From Porites lobata (taxonomy: Eukaryota; Cnidaria; Anthozoa; Scleractinia; Poritidae), in assembly GCA_942486035.1 (NCBI GenBank), contig CALNXK010000037.1, forward strand, positions 3,644,548-3,708,547: 64,000 nt of DNA, given 5' to 3'. This document shows positions 12,690 through 24,414 of this stretch, one piece after another. The first letter of the stretch is position 1; the number at the start of each line of letters is the position of its first letter. The notes beneath the pieces are model-generated. The model did not search any database. It was given only the letters and a program-made list of their open reading frames with translations, and was not told where the DNA came from. The position numbers were made by a program, and so were the translations under genes.

Positions 12690-12798
12690 GATGGCGGCAG
12701 AACGACAACCTTCGTTTTCGTTGGCGATTGAGATTTCCAGCTGCTCTTGAAAACTTTTATTTCGATTTTTCAGTTTATCCTGTCGGAACGCTTTGGAG
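12690..12798 (+). other. Probable 5' noncoding exon of the 14686 helical-repeat gene
   Basis: The motif AAGATGGCGGC, a YY1-like initiator signature, is followed by a sequence ending GGAG|GTATGT, a good splice donor at 12798. The ATG in the motif opens only a 19-codon upstream frame. The matching acceptor, TTATTACAG, ends at 14628. The paralogue has a similar exon at about 34519-34600. Confidence 0.45.
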
Positions 12799-14080
12799 GT
12801 ATGTATGAATTAAGCAAAGCCTTTGCGAATTCACTGAACTTAAAACAACTGAGCTGTATCACCTCCAATCAATCAAAAGGCCAGAGAACGGTTACATAAC
12901 TTAATGTTTACTTTACAGACAATTTCTCTCATAATTAATTTTCTTATGTCAGCTTAATTTACTTTTAGACTTACTATGAGATAAAGAGAGCTTGTGATTA
13001 TCACAAAACTACTAATAAAATTAGTGATAATGGATTTGGCTTACGACGATGAAATAAGTTTACATGGGGACCACAGTGGGAATGCATAATTTTTCCAGTG
13101 GTGATTTGATGACAGTGTTGTGATGAGGTGTCATCCACATGATCCATCATTCAAAAGAAGTCTGATCTTTATATTAACAAGACGCCTAAAGTCGTTTCCG
13201 TGGGATGCGTTGGTCTATGGAAGCATAATGGCGTTTTATCTGAATTTGGAAAAATTAGGGAAACCGGAAAGATGTGTCATGTTATGAGCATCGATGAGTA
13301 GGTTACCTGTATGGGTTGGTTTAATGTGCTTATGACTGAATTTATGCATCAAAAGAAGGTTTACCCGTGTAACTTAAATTGGAATGTTAACGGAAACAAG
13401 TAATGGAGAACATGCGCATAATGCTCTCTGTTAACCTGAACAGGAACTACAATATATGTATAAAGATACGTCATATCTTGGTAGTAACTTGCCACAGGTA
13501 ACTTTTTCAAAGAGAAATAAACATTGTAGTTTTGGGTTAATGGAACAAAACAAAACAAAACATCCGCTTGCTTTATCCAGGGTCAAACCCAGGGTTACAA
13601 AGTTCGATAAAGTTCCAATGTTTTAATCCAAGATGAAAGTTTAATATTTCCGGATGCTCTTGATACGGTTAAAAATTGATTGCAATGAGTTTCCAAGGTC
13701 TCAAAGTTAACATAGTTCCATTGATTATCCCTGATTCCAAGGTATAATAAGTTTACTAAGGTCCTGATCCGTGTCCCATCCAGAAGTCCAATCCATGCTG
13801 AAAGCGAGTCGTTGATCGACAACGACAATATTTTCACGATTTCACCACCAATCGTCAAGGGTACGAGTTGAAATTTACGCGATTTAACCTCCCATCATCA
13901 AAGTGTTTTCGATAAGAAAAGAAAAAAAACTGAACTCTAGCTGTGCTCGGCAAAAACTGGCGAACTCTGAATAGAAAAATCTATCGGAAATCACGGCCCG
14001 CAACAAGAATCGATGCTACTAAAACCTTTTGAAAAAGCTAGACCTAAACAAAAAAGAATCATGAAGGGAAGAAATAATTT
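12799..14080. other. Intronic stretch without recognisable gene
   Basis: AT-rich sequence inside the inferred 5' intron of the 14686 gene. An 87-codon minus-strand frame at 13858-13595 has no recognisable domain and its codons look like chance. Confidence 0.4.
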
Positions 14081-14186
14081 GGCTTAGGTTGCCTTTTGTG
14101 ACTTGCCATTATCCGGAAGGATTTCGCTGGTTAACAAGCCATCCTAAACCACGAGTGGGAAAACTCAAGGGCGACAAATTTGGCAA

Positions 14187-14470
14187 GGAACGTTCTTCAG
14201 AGGAAGCAAATCGATTAAAAATAGACGCAGATTTTGTACAATCTGATTGGTCGGCTTGGAAGAAGAGATAATCGATAAAGATTTTAGGCAATCCTATTGG
14301 CTGGCTTCGCAATTTGTTCGTACAATGAAACGTTCTGAAATGTTCTTCAGAGGAAGCAAGTCGATCAAAAATCGATAAAGGTTTTGTACAATCCCATTGG
14401 TCGACTTGGAAGAAGAAATAATCGATAAAGATTTTACGCAATCCTATTTGCTGGCTTTGCAATTTTGGGT
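14187..14470. repeat. Imperfect tandem duplication, period about 149 bp
   Basis: The block GTTCTTCAGAGGAAGCAA ... AATCGATAAAGATTTTA ... GCAATCCTATTGGCTGG occurs twice, at about 14190 and 14340, with scattered substitutions. It contains CCAAT-like boxes (ATTGG) and lies just upstream of the coding exon of the helical-repeat gene. Confidence 0.7.
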
Positions 14471-14685
14471 ACAATCGAACCGCATTTTTACCGTGGGAGT
14501 GCCACAGGCATCCCACAGAAAAACGGTTGAAAAATAAACTACAGCTGTTAGTTTTGGTAGTTAATTTGCTTGCATTGTTCATGTTTTTACAAATTTTTAT
14601 TTCAATTTTTTCTTTCCTTTTATTACAGGAAAAACGACCTGGACATCTTATCAAATGCCCTTCTTATTGTGAACAGTGCTAAAAC

Positions 14686-16389
14686 ATGCTGGTAGAGTAC
14701 AGAATAACATCTTTGTACAGAAGAATTTATTTTCATTGCCTTTGTCTGATTCATAAAATTCCTTCAAGACCATTTATGAAATCTCATGGTATCTATGGTT
14801 CAACATTGCAATCATTAGGATTTACAAAACCAGGATATAAAGTCACTGGCCACCCTTTTGTGAACTTTTGTCGTAATTACTCAACAGTCAGATCTGAAAT
14901 TTTGAGGCCATCAAGAGATGATATTTATCTTAACAGAAGAATACTTTCTCTGATGACAGTTGAAGAACAACTTGGATTATTTGAAAGTGTAAAAACGTCC
15001 GCAAACATCGTGAATAGAGTTACCATGCTGTTTAATATTGCCCAGATTGCAGAAAGGGATAGAGGGCAGAAGCTGGTGTTGGAGCAGGAAAAGGAAATGA
15101 CAAAACACGGAAAAAAAAGTACTTATGTGGAATTACTGGATAGTATCACACAAGACATTTCCAAGTGTCAGCCTCGTGAGCTTGCTAATGTGCTGTATGC
15201 TTTAGGGAAAATTGAGGAAAAGACTCATGAACTTGTTCAAGTTTGTGAAAAACAGATCCTTTCCCATGATATCATGGCCTTTAACAATGCTGAGATGTGT
15301 CAAATTGTCCTTGGATGTACAAATCTAAACTTGAACAGGTCAGGCATTTTCCCAAAGATACAAGATGCAGTTTTAAGTGAGGAATTGAAGATTAAAGATT
15401 TTGAGGGCTGTGTGCTTGATGCCATATTGCTGTCATTTGCTAAGACAGATAATGGCTCTGTCAAATTGTTTGATGTATTCATGGAAGAACTTCTTTCAAG
15501 AGACATTTCTAGGCTTTGTAGTGTTGATTTAGCGACATTTGTGTGGTCTTTTGCAAAGAAGGGTTTAGAGGCAGACGGTTTATTTGACTCTGTAGAAGAA
15601 GAAATACTTCGGCGTGGAACAAATGATTTGTCAATAGCTGATTTTATTCAGATACTCTGGGCATTTGGAAAGTCTGGCAAAGGAAGCCGACAACTTTTTT
15701 ATCAGTTTGATATTGAACTCACCTCAAGGGGTCTTGAGAGCTTTAACAATTCTGAGCTCTTAGAAATTGTTTGGTCGTTTTCTAAAAGAAATGTGACTAA
15801 AGCCAAAGTATTTGAGCTTGCTGAAAATGAAATTTATGACCGAGGTGTTCATAATTTTCAGACTCACGAGCTTGTGTTGCTTCTTTGGTCATATGTTTCT
15901 GCTCAAAGGCATAATGATCAACTAGTTGAAGACATTGATAGTGAATTATCCATAAGAGATGTGAAGGAGTTGGATAATGGCCGTTTAAGTCAAGTCGTCT
16001 GGTGTCTTGGTAAGGCAAGACACTCAGACAGCAAGTTGTTTGATGTCATTGAAGCTAAAGTAATTAAGCGTGGTGTCTCTAAATTTGCAGTCAAAGAAAA
16101 ACTCATGCTCATGCGTGGATTTTTTGAAGGAAGAAAGGGAAGCAAAGAGTTTTTTGATCACCTGGTTAGCTCTTTTTCAACAAATGATTTCCGGGAGTTA
16201 AATGGTGGAACTATTTGTGAATGTGCCTGGTGTTTTTGTAAGGCAAACGTAGAAGCCGGGGCATTGTTTGATGCTTTGGAGAAGGAAATCCTTGCTAAAG
16301 GTAAAGACTTTTTCAGTCAGAAAGAACTTTCTTTCATTAAGCACATTTTTCAAGAGGCAGGAAAAGGGAAAAACCTCTTTGGATTATGA
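14686..16389 (+). CDS. Helical-repeat (HPR/OPR/FASTK-like) protein, probably mitochondrial, copy 1
   Basis: Single coding exon of 567 residues from an ATG 57 bp after a splice acceptor (14628). The first 40 residues are basic and hydrophobic with almost no acid, as in a mitochondrial presequence. From about residue 165 to the end there are roughly ten repeats of 37-40 residues, with a pattern like hWxFxK...LFxxhExEhxxR...FxxxEh, for example VWSFAKKG, LWAFGKSG and VWSFSKRN. Repeats of this kind occur in FASTK-domain, octotricopeptide and heptatricopeptide proteins that bind organelle RNA. No RAP domain is present at the C-terminus. A paralogue lies inverted at 29827-31542, about half identical by eye. 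The RNA role is inferred. Confidence 0.8.
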   Translation: MLVEYRITSLYRRIYFHCLCLIHKIPSRPFMKSHGIYGSTLQSLGFTKPGYKVTGHPFVNFCRNYSTVRSEILRPSRDDIYLNRRILSLMTVEEQLGLFESVKTSANIVNRVTMLFNIAQIAERDRGQKLVLEQEKEMTKHGKKSTYVELLDSITQDISKCQPRELANVLYALGKIEEKTHELVQVCEKQILSHDIMAFNNAEMCQIVLGCTNLNLNRSGIFPKIQDAVLSEELKIKDFEGCVLDAILLSFAKTDNGSVKLFDVFMEELLSRDISRLCSVDLATFVWSFAKKGLEADGLFDSVEEEILRRGTNDLSIADFIQILWAFGKSGKGSRQLFYQFDIELTSRGLESFNNSELLEIVWSFSKRNVTKAKVFELAENEIYDRGVHNFQTHELVLLLWSYVSAQRHNDQLVEDIDSELSIRDVKELDNGRLSQVVWCLGKARHSDSKLFDVIEAKVIKRGVSKFAVKEKLMLMRGFFEGRKGSKEFFDHLVSSFSTNDFRELNGGTICECAWCFCKANVEAGALFDALEKEILAKGKDFFSQKELSFIKHIFQEAGKGKNLFGL

Positions 16390-16422
16390 ATGCAGGAAAT
16401 GGAATATCTTTTACATCAGAAT

Positions 16423-16603
16423 TACAGTCGAATCACCAGCTGTAAGCAACCACCCAATTTGTGAAGACTTTGTGGTCAATTACAGACGGGGGGACGAGGG
16501 AGGGTTATTTATGAGAGGTTCCAACTGTAAGGCTTTGCCTGGGAAAGTTTTGTTTTTTTGTATAGGTGGTTGCTCAAGGGAGGTGGTCGCTTACTAACCT
16601 TGA
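16423..16603. mobile_element. Short repeat overlapping the 3' end of the helical-repeat gene
   Basis: AGCTGTAAGCAACCACCC near the left and GGTGGTTGCTCAAGGGAGGTGGTCGCTTAC at the right are partly mirrored, as in a small DNA transposon. It starts about 35 bp after the stop codon at 16389, so it probably supplies 3' UTR sequence. Confidence 0.4.
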
Positions 16604-17129
16604 GGATTTCGCATGTGGGCGTTCAATAATATTGTATAAGCAAATTCATTTCTGTCAGCTTTTTTGTGGAACGGCAATGATGATATTAATCATTATTGTT
16701 TACTTAAGCCTTCAAATTAATATTAAAATTTGTGGAGAATGCAGTGCGACTATGAGTATAGGGATAGTTGAGCAATAAGCCACATTTGCAATTTGTGTCT
16801 GCAGACTATTACATTTCCTGACATGTCAAACTAGGCATTGTGTGATCCATACAATCTTTGGGAAAAACAATTAAAAACACTTTTAAAGTAAGGCTTGTAA
16901 GGCTTCTAAAACTTTCATTTAATTGGAGCTTACGACAATAAATTAATAAAGCAAGTAATTAATTAACAAATGGTGTAATTAATTAATGAAAAAATTAATT
17001 GCAATAAATCGACCATTTTTAAAGGGTCAGATTGGCTCTGACAAAAAGTAGGACTGTGTCAGAAACTGGTGAAAGGTGAATTCAATTTCTAAACTTGACA
17101 GTAACCTACAAGTCCAGTGTCTTCAAGGG

Positions 17130-17636
17130 TATGGCGTTCCATTTCCGCCAAAATTCAATGTTTCATTTTACATTCTACTTTGCACAATCTATCCTACACA
17201 TTGTGTTTGTCATTTGAGTTTGCACCCGCGATTCAACTTTTTTGCATTCAACATTCAACTTTGATTTATGCAACATTCACGTTTTCGCTTTCGACATTCA
17301 ACTTTTCATAAGCAGCAGTCAGGTTTTGGAATTCTACCTTCAAGTTCAGTGGAATGTACATTCATTTTTTCTCATCCAACATTTAGCATTTGTCCTTTAA
17401 GTTTTCGCTTCCGACATCCGACTTTGAGCATTGTACTTGCAAGTTTCCGCATTCGACATTCAACTTTTCGACTTTGACTTTTACCCGCTGGTCAGCGACC
17501 GATTAAGATCGTGGGCTCAATTGACCTGACCTACCCCCGCTCAAATGGTGGTCGAGAGACTTCCCAGTCGAGTGGACTCGGGAGACCTTCTCCACTCCCG
17601 ACAAACCAGACGTCGACAACAACATGGCCGATCGCC
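17130..17636 (+). repeat. Left terminal inverted repeat of the integrase/HECT transposon
   Basis: 507 bp, mirrored at 28147-28653. It holds an array of imperfect subterminal motifs around CGACATTCAACTTTTC, then a non-repetitive part that ends in CAACAACATGGCCGATCGCC, so the start codon of the HECT gene (17624) and its first four codons lie inside. It must therefore contain the promoter of that gene. No clear TATA box was seen. Confidence 0.92.
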
Positions 17637-18889
17637 GGGATGCGGAACCGTCAGCTGCTAGCTTAAGTGAAGTGAGAGCCACCCTGTTGAGGGTGGCTGA
17701 CCGTCTGTCCTCGTTGGAAGAGACACCATCTCCAAGTAAGTATCGGGCAATCTTTGTCAAGTATGAAGAAGTTATGTGTTCAATAAAGTTCGCGCGTAAG
17801 CGCCGACACAAGCTTACATGTACGCATAAATAGCGGCAGCATCATTTTGATCACTTCACGCGCGCTGCGTAATGGACGGCATCGATCGTAGAATGAAATA
17901 TTTCCGAAAGGTTTTGCTTGCAATACTCTTGTCTTTGTGTTTTTACTCATTTCTTTATTGTGTGAATTTTGATTTGTTGCCCAGCAATCAAGAATCGGTC
18001 TGCATAAAACGCCACAGGCACCCCAATCTCTGGCCTCCCATGCAGACTACACAAGCTCTTGTGTCTGAGCAATTCAAGTAATGTAAGCAATGGGTAATAC
18101 AGAAAAAGCTACAGTGCTCGCACACCGTACATGTATTTATTTAATAATTATGTCAGAGCTCTCTGTAGTTAAATTTGTTTGGATTGGCTGTTGAGAAGGT
18201 TCTGTTTGAATATATTTATTATTATAATTTTTTTATTTTTAGACAGCACCAGAAAGGTACAACAGAATACAAATCCTTCTCCAGTTGCTTGTCTGTCTGC
18301 TTCTGTTGCTGCTGAACAGCGCAGGCTGTTTAGCCATGGAAACAATGCAAAACGAGCACGTTCTTCTGGCAGCTCTCTTCCAAAGTCCAAACGAAATGCT
18401 ACATGTACTTTAAAGTTTGTGTGTCTAGCTGCCAAGGAAGAGGCAGACCGTCCACCAATGTCTGTGAAAGAAAAGAACGGCACTGGCAAATGCTGGCTTG
18501 GGTGATGCTAGTATTACCTTTGGGTATAACAAGAGCTCTGTGTACAATGGAATCATCCAACGATTTCCTCAATTGAGTGAGGTTGGGGTTTTGACCTGCT
18601 GTTGTTTCAGAGAGGTAATGGGGAGGGTGCAGGGTTCCACAGAATTCTTCCCCCACACACACCTCAAAGGCTGAAGGAGTTATGTGGCCAAGCAAAAATT
18701 TTCATACGACCTCTCCAAAAGGACATTGAACTTGATGACAAAGGTGGAGAAGATAAAGAAGATGTAAGTTGGATAGCAGAAATTAACAAGCTACAATAGT
18801 AGTGTCAGTGACTCTTTTCGCTTTATTTCTTGTTCAATTGGTTTTGTATTGTAATTAGCTGTGTTTTGGATTAATTAGGAGGAGAGCAT

Positions 18890-18920
<31 letters not shown>

Positions 18921-19789
18921 AATTTGTTGGTAATATTTATAATAAAACAAATTATTTGTTGAATTTACTGATGAGAGTATGTGTACATGTATGCTTATTT
19001 AAGTTAAATTTATAACCTTGTTCTTTTAACCTGCCCATGGGTTTGTTATATATATGTACAGTATATTAAATTCAGTCTGGAATATACATTATATCAAGCT
19101 TCATTATTTTCTTACTGTGAAAGTAGTGGATTTTTTGTAATATCAAATGGAAATGATGTTAAAGTTTAAGATGTAGACGCTATAAGTTAAAATGAAATTC
19201 AGATTTCAGTGGTTTCAGTCTTTGTATTTCTTTTCTTTTTTAATTTTATTTGTCTCATGTTCATAAACATTTTTCAGAACAAAGGAAATCCTAAAACAAA
19301 CTGTAGCTGAAGAACATTTTGACATGATTTACATTGTTTATACGCTTCAATTATGTGTGTATTTTTAACTACTGCTTACATGTATGTTTGTTGATTTGCC
19401 TACCCTTCTAAATGATTATTTAGGTTGACAGTGATGTTCCTATGATTAACTGTTTTACCTGTGGTGCTGCTATTATCATGACGGATATGCAGGAGCACCA
19501 GGAGACTCACCAGCAAGGAGAGACCAAGCAGCCTGAAGATGACTTTGAATTCAGTGCTGGTCAGTACATTAAGCTTGCTGAGTATCATGATCCATACTCT
19601 TTGTATCTTATTTATGTCATAAATAATGTGCAAATGTAACTAGGGCTTGAAAGTACAATTCAGTGAATACTTGAACAGCTGAAGAACTTTCTTCTTTGTG
19701 ATATGACGTTATGACACCTTTAAATTACAATCATGTTTAACTGAGGAGAAAGCCTCTTCAAATCTTACATCACCAAGTTCACCTCCTTC

Positions 19790-20172
19790 CTGGGGGGAGG
19801 GGAGGATACTTTAGGAATTTCTGGGTAGGGATGTGCTACTGGGACCCTGGGACCCTTAGCCTATACCAGAGCTAGTTCAGCTGAATTTTGCTACTCTATT
19901 CTAGACTACTATCCTATAGTAGTTTTGTAGGCTGAGTTTTGTAAAGTTAAACGTGCTGATTTAATTTTTTTATATATTTTTGAGTGTCAATTCCCAGTTT
20001 CTCTATTGTAGACTAAAACTTTCAACCAATTCCTGGAAAATAATACCCTATTCTAGACCCAAACTCTCTGATTGATATACCTTATCCCAGAGTAAACTGC
20101 TTAAAAACCATTACCCTTTACAGTGGCACATACTTATTTGTGGCAAACATACATGCCAGTACCACCCCCAGG
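19790..20172. mobile_element. CCCGGGG/TACTTTAGG-family MITE, copy 2, nested in HECT gene intron
   Basis: The segment ATACTTTAGGAATTTCTGGG, followed by GGGACCCTGG and CCTATACCAGAGCTAGTTCAG, matches the copy at 11871-12203; the right end has AGTACCACCCCCAGG. It is more diverged than copy 1. It lies in the intron between HECT exons 19424-19559 and 20278-20349. Confidence 0.65.
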
Positions 20173-20956
20173 ACCTCCTCCCTTAGTGGATATATTTTCT
20201 GTTATCTTATATTTGAAGTAGAGTGCTGTAAATCAAAGGAACTCAAAACCCACTCAGTAACATTATGTTTTTTATAGACAATGACAGTAACTGGGAACCT
20301 CCCCCAATGCTCCAGCCTTCTCAGTCACAGAAGCAGCAGCAGGATGAAGGTGTGTATTGCAAGGGGACAAGATCCAGCAGAGTAGTATTCATCATAACTT
20401 CATAAGGCGTGTCATAATAAAGCTTTCCCTGTATTGGAAGTAAATTAGGATCATATGGCATGCCATTGGTGCCAAAATTATGATGCAAATTTTTAATATA
20501 AAATTTGTTTTTTCACATTTTTTTCCCTATTTTGGGGTACACATTGTCTTTTAGTTTGCACAGACTTCCTTTTTGGGTTGATTTTTCTTTATTAGACTTG
20601 ACATTGGGTTGGTATAGTTTTCAGTTTTGGTCAGCTTTTTAAAATGTGTAGACTTTTCATTCGGGTGGACTTTTCATTGTCATTGCATCAATTCAAGTCA
20701 CGCAATACTGGTGACATCTCCTAAGGGATCATGGGAAATGCATTTCCTGTGCTGCCAGTCTGTTGTTTATGCACTGCCATAAAAAAATAGCAGGGCAGAC
20801 TGTGCATACCTACCCTCCCAACCGTGGGGTAAAACATTGACAGCCACCACATTTTTTGGGGGATCATTTAAATCAATCTAGAAAAGGGGTGAAATTCAAC
20901 TCCCTGCAGAAAAATGAAGAATGAACATCTTTCAGCTGAAACCAACAAGTAAAAAC

Positions 20957-20987
20957 AGCCAAAGGTATATTAAATATACCTTTGGCT
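20957..20987. repeat. Perfect 14-bp stem hairpin
   Basis: AGCCAAAGGTATAT, loop TAA, then its exact complement. It is intronic in the HECT gene. It may be a transposon footprint or cruciform; no terminator role is expected here. Confidence 0.7.
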
Positions 20988-22309
20988 ATTACTAACCTTG
21001 TCTGTTAGATGTTAAATTATGCAACACACAAATTTTCATTACGTAACATTACTTTACTTGTGACTGTCTCTGCATAGCTGTTCAGTCTTCAATAAAATTG
21101 CCTTTATTGAGTTATTTTTATTACTTTGTGAAAAGGCAAAGAAATAAGCATTACATGATATATTCAGTTTATTCAGCAGCAGCCTGACTTCAAGGTCGTG
21201 AATACTTTGAGCCACAAAAAGAGAGGCGGGGTTGTGCATTGGCTAATAACAATTTACATGTATTATTGTGGTTGTGACATAACCTGCATTTGCACTGCTA
21301 TTTAAAATAATGCTAGTACATATTAAGATTTCGTTTGTTATTGCAGGTGAAGTACCATTACACATAGATGACAATGGAGAAGAACCACAGCCTGGTCCAT
21401 CTAGACAAACAACAGAGGAGGAAACCCTGCAACAACTAATGGAGATGTTTCCGGACAAAAGTCGAGATGACTTGGTGCGAGCCCTCAGTCTACACGGGAC
21501 TGTTGGTGCTGTGGCTCTTTCTCTTTCCAGTAATTTACCTGAAGATGATTTTAGCAGTGATGATGACAGCCTGTTACAGCCTTCTTTTCCCCCTTCAAAA
21601 GAGAAAATAGATTCCTTGCAGTCATTGTTAAAGGAGCTTGGGAAGAATATGAGTGACGAGAGAGTAAAAGTAAAAATTGAGGAGGAGGACATACTGAACG
21701 ATGCATTGGCCCATTACAAAAGTCCTGAGTTTGATGTTAAGAAGAAGCTAAGAATCCAGTTTAAAGGCCAACCAGCAGTGGACACAGGTGGTGTTACAAG
21801 AGAATTTTACACAAAGTTGTTCCAAGTCATTTGCAAGATGTTCTTTCAAGGCGGCAAATACAAGAGTCCTGTGTACAGTGCAGATATTGTGGCCTCCGGA
21901 CTAATGCGATACTTTGGCACCATGATTGTTCACAGTATTTTACAAGGTGGCCCAGGCTTCCCAGTGTTGAGTCCTTCAGTATACTGTTACATTGCTTCTG
22001 GTAATATTGATGCAGCAATGGCCAAGATGAATTATGGAGATTGTTCAGAGCCTGTTAAGCATTTCATTGACAAGGTACAAACTGGACATTTGAGTGCATT
22101 CTAAAATTACTGACTGAAAGGGAGCTTGTCATCAATTGAGTAGAATACAGTACTTTGATTCTGATTCAACTCTCAATCCCTCTCCTCTTTTAAGAAAAAA
22201 CTGAAGATTAAATTATTGAGTAAGTATGAAAACAGTTTATAAATCTTTCCATCTTCGACTTTTCGCCTTCTTCTCTTCAATTGATGTGAAACAGCTCTAG
22301 CTCATAGTT

Positions 22310-22450
22310 CGAGGAGGCCTAACCTCTCATAAGCTCCTATAGTTTCTGTTAGGTCTCCTCGCCACTTCTTTTTTTTTTTTTTTTCTTCTTCTTTTCCTAT
22401 ATTTTTTGTAATTAGTGTGGCAAATAAAATAAAATAAATAAATAAATAAA
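22310..22450 (+). repeat. Retroposon tail-like sequence with T-run and (AAAT)n
   Basis: The sequence GGTCTCCTCGCCAC, a long T-run, GTGTGGCAAATAAAATAAAAT and AAATAAATAAAT resemble the 3' end of a SINE or LINE inserted in the HECT gene intron. No coding part is left. Confidence 0.35.
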
Positions 22451-22939
22451 CTCGAACATCTTTCAATTCACCTATGAGTATACAATCACTACAATGTCAA
22501 GTAACATCATAATCATGACCATGGCATTACAGTTCTGTTTGTAAAAATTATCTCAAATTTGTGCCTACTTCTTACTATTGCTTCTAATAACATATGCAAA
22601 TAATATGCAGTACAGATGAAATATACATGTAATGATGATATTGCCAACAATCAGCACACAATAGCAATAAAATTACTATGTTTATTTACAGAACAAAGTT
22701 TACAGTCAACTTAATTGAAAACCACTCACATCAGATTTTATTTTTTTATCAATACTAGGTTGCACAAGCTGAAGATGTGTGTAGTCTTGACAAAGAAGAA
22801 TGCTCAAGTATGTTGTCTGAGTGTGGCCTTGCTGTTGCATTAACAGTAAGTTTGAACTGACTAGCATTGTTGCTTACTGTGAGAACGACCATTTAACTAG
22901 AATACACTGAAGGTGTCATTCATCTGTTCAGTAGTTTGC

Positions 22940-23006
22940 TTGGTCAGTCAGTCAGTCAGTCACACTCCTACAGTCAGTCATTCACTCACTCATTTGCTGA
23001 CTCACG
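22940..23006. repeat. (CAGT)n and (CACT)n microsatellite in HECT intron
   Basis: Runs of CAGT and CACT tetranucleotides immediately upstream of the acceptor at 23022. Confidence 0.7.
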
Positions 23007-24414
23007 TATTACTTCATTCTAGAACGACAACAAGATGAGGGTTATTCAGGGGATCATTATACATGATGTAATTGGCCGCCCTAAGATTATTCTTGACCAG
23101 TTGGCGGAGGGTTTAAACACACTTGGATTTCGAGCTGCTATGAAAGAATACCCTGAGTTCCTTGAGGCTCTCTTTATCCCCAGCAAGGAAGAGTTGAATG
23201 CAGATTCTGTCATTGGCGTGCTTCAGTTCCCTAAAGATATGGATGACAATGAAAGTGTAGTAGCAGGTTACATTCACATGTTTATACAGAATGCAAAGGT
23301 TGACACACTGGAAAAATTTCTCTTTTGCCACGGGTTCAAAGGCTCTTCCCGATTTTGGCCTGGGAAAAATTCAAGTAAAGTTTGATAGGGTACCGGCTAT
23401 CTTTGCATCAACATGTTTGTTTCACATTACATTTCCAAATCAATTCAAGACCAAGATAGCTTAAGTTTGTCACTAGAGGCAGTCATAAATACTACCACAG
23501 GACAGTCATTTAACTGTGTGTAACTACAAAGTTCAGAAGTTATTAGACTTCCTTGTTATCATGCATTTTCTCTATACTCTCAAATTGTATTTTGCTCTGA
23601 CTACAAGTTGAGTTAACTTTTTTGGACATCAATTTACAACTCCCTGTAAGTGATGAGTTTACATTGTTAAAGTTACATCTTGTTGTATACATTGTTGACA
23701 TTTCGAGTTTCTTGTTAGTAACAAGTCAAGGCTATTTGCTCATTAATATTTTCTGCTGTTACTGTTGCTGTTGCTAAGGAGAGTTTCTAAACATCCATAC
23801 AGAAAACCATCAAATCCACAAAATGGACTTGCACACACCTACACATGAAGGAAGATCAATACATGGTTATATTTGCACAAACAATTCATGTTTTTCTTTT
23901 CATGTCTTTTAGAAGCCTAAAATGATTATTTCACAATCCAGGGTCAAGCATGGTTTTAATGCAAAGCACAATGTAATAAATATTTTACCTCATACATGTA
24001 TGAAAACCCCTTAGCAACAACTCCAGATCGGTATATGTAGTGACGTTTGTCCCCCTATAACAATGAAGTGTTCCTTAAAATGAAAGATGGATCCTTTAAT
24101 GACAACTTGTTCCAACAAAGGATAGTCCTCATGCACTGTAATTACGTTAAAGATTCGAAAGGTTGAAACCAAAAGACCTATTTGGAAGGTATGTGTTTTT
24201 ATTTGAACAACACAGTCACTGTAGTATTTCTGGACAAATAATAATTATCACAGTTAGTTGCAATTTATTGTTCCAGTTCTGAACATGTAAGATTACATGT
24301 CAAAAGATTAAAAGTAGGTTGAAAAAATTATTGTTAGTTTAAATAAATATATGACTTGTTTGTTTTTTGTTTGTCCTTTAGCGTTACTTGACTGACTCTT
24401 GAGGGTGTTTCTTA

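Larger units (their letters stand above)
17624..23464 (+). pseudogene. CUE-HECT E3 ubiquitin ligase (G2E3-like), transposon cargo, three 1-base frame breaks
   Basis: Exons 17624-17735, 18243-18763, 19424-19559, 20278-20349, 21347-22074, 22759-22845 and 23023-23464 join in phase and would give about 698 residues. In order: MADR start, basic low-complexity linker, a UBZ/C2H2-like finger (CFTC, then HQETH) in exon 3, a CUE-like segment (LQQLMEMFPDKS) in exon 5, and a HECT domain from about LRIQFKGQPAVDTGG to the end. The catalytic cysteine is in FASTCLFHITFP near the C-terminus. Frame breaks: one extra base near 18479, which brings in the TGA at 18503; one base short near 18586, restoring frame; one extra T in the run at 23323-23326. 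All lie in short homopolymers, so assembly error competes with decay. HECT ligases pass ubiquitin through this cysteine. Family seen as G2/M-phase-specific E3-like predictions in corals and fish. Confidence 0.8.

Noticed and set aside
17268..17477. Identical 69-codon frames in both inverted repeats as a conserved protein
   Set aside because: They follow from the near-identity of the repeats and run through a low-complexity motif array with no start context.
21310..22104. Reading frame 21310-22104 as a complete single-exon HECT protein
   Set aside because: Its first 12 codons lie in an intron (acceptor at 21346) and its last ten codons lie beyond a donor at 22074; it is exon 5 of the longer gene.
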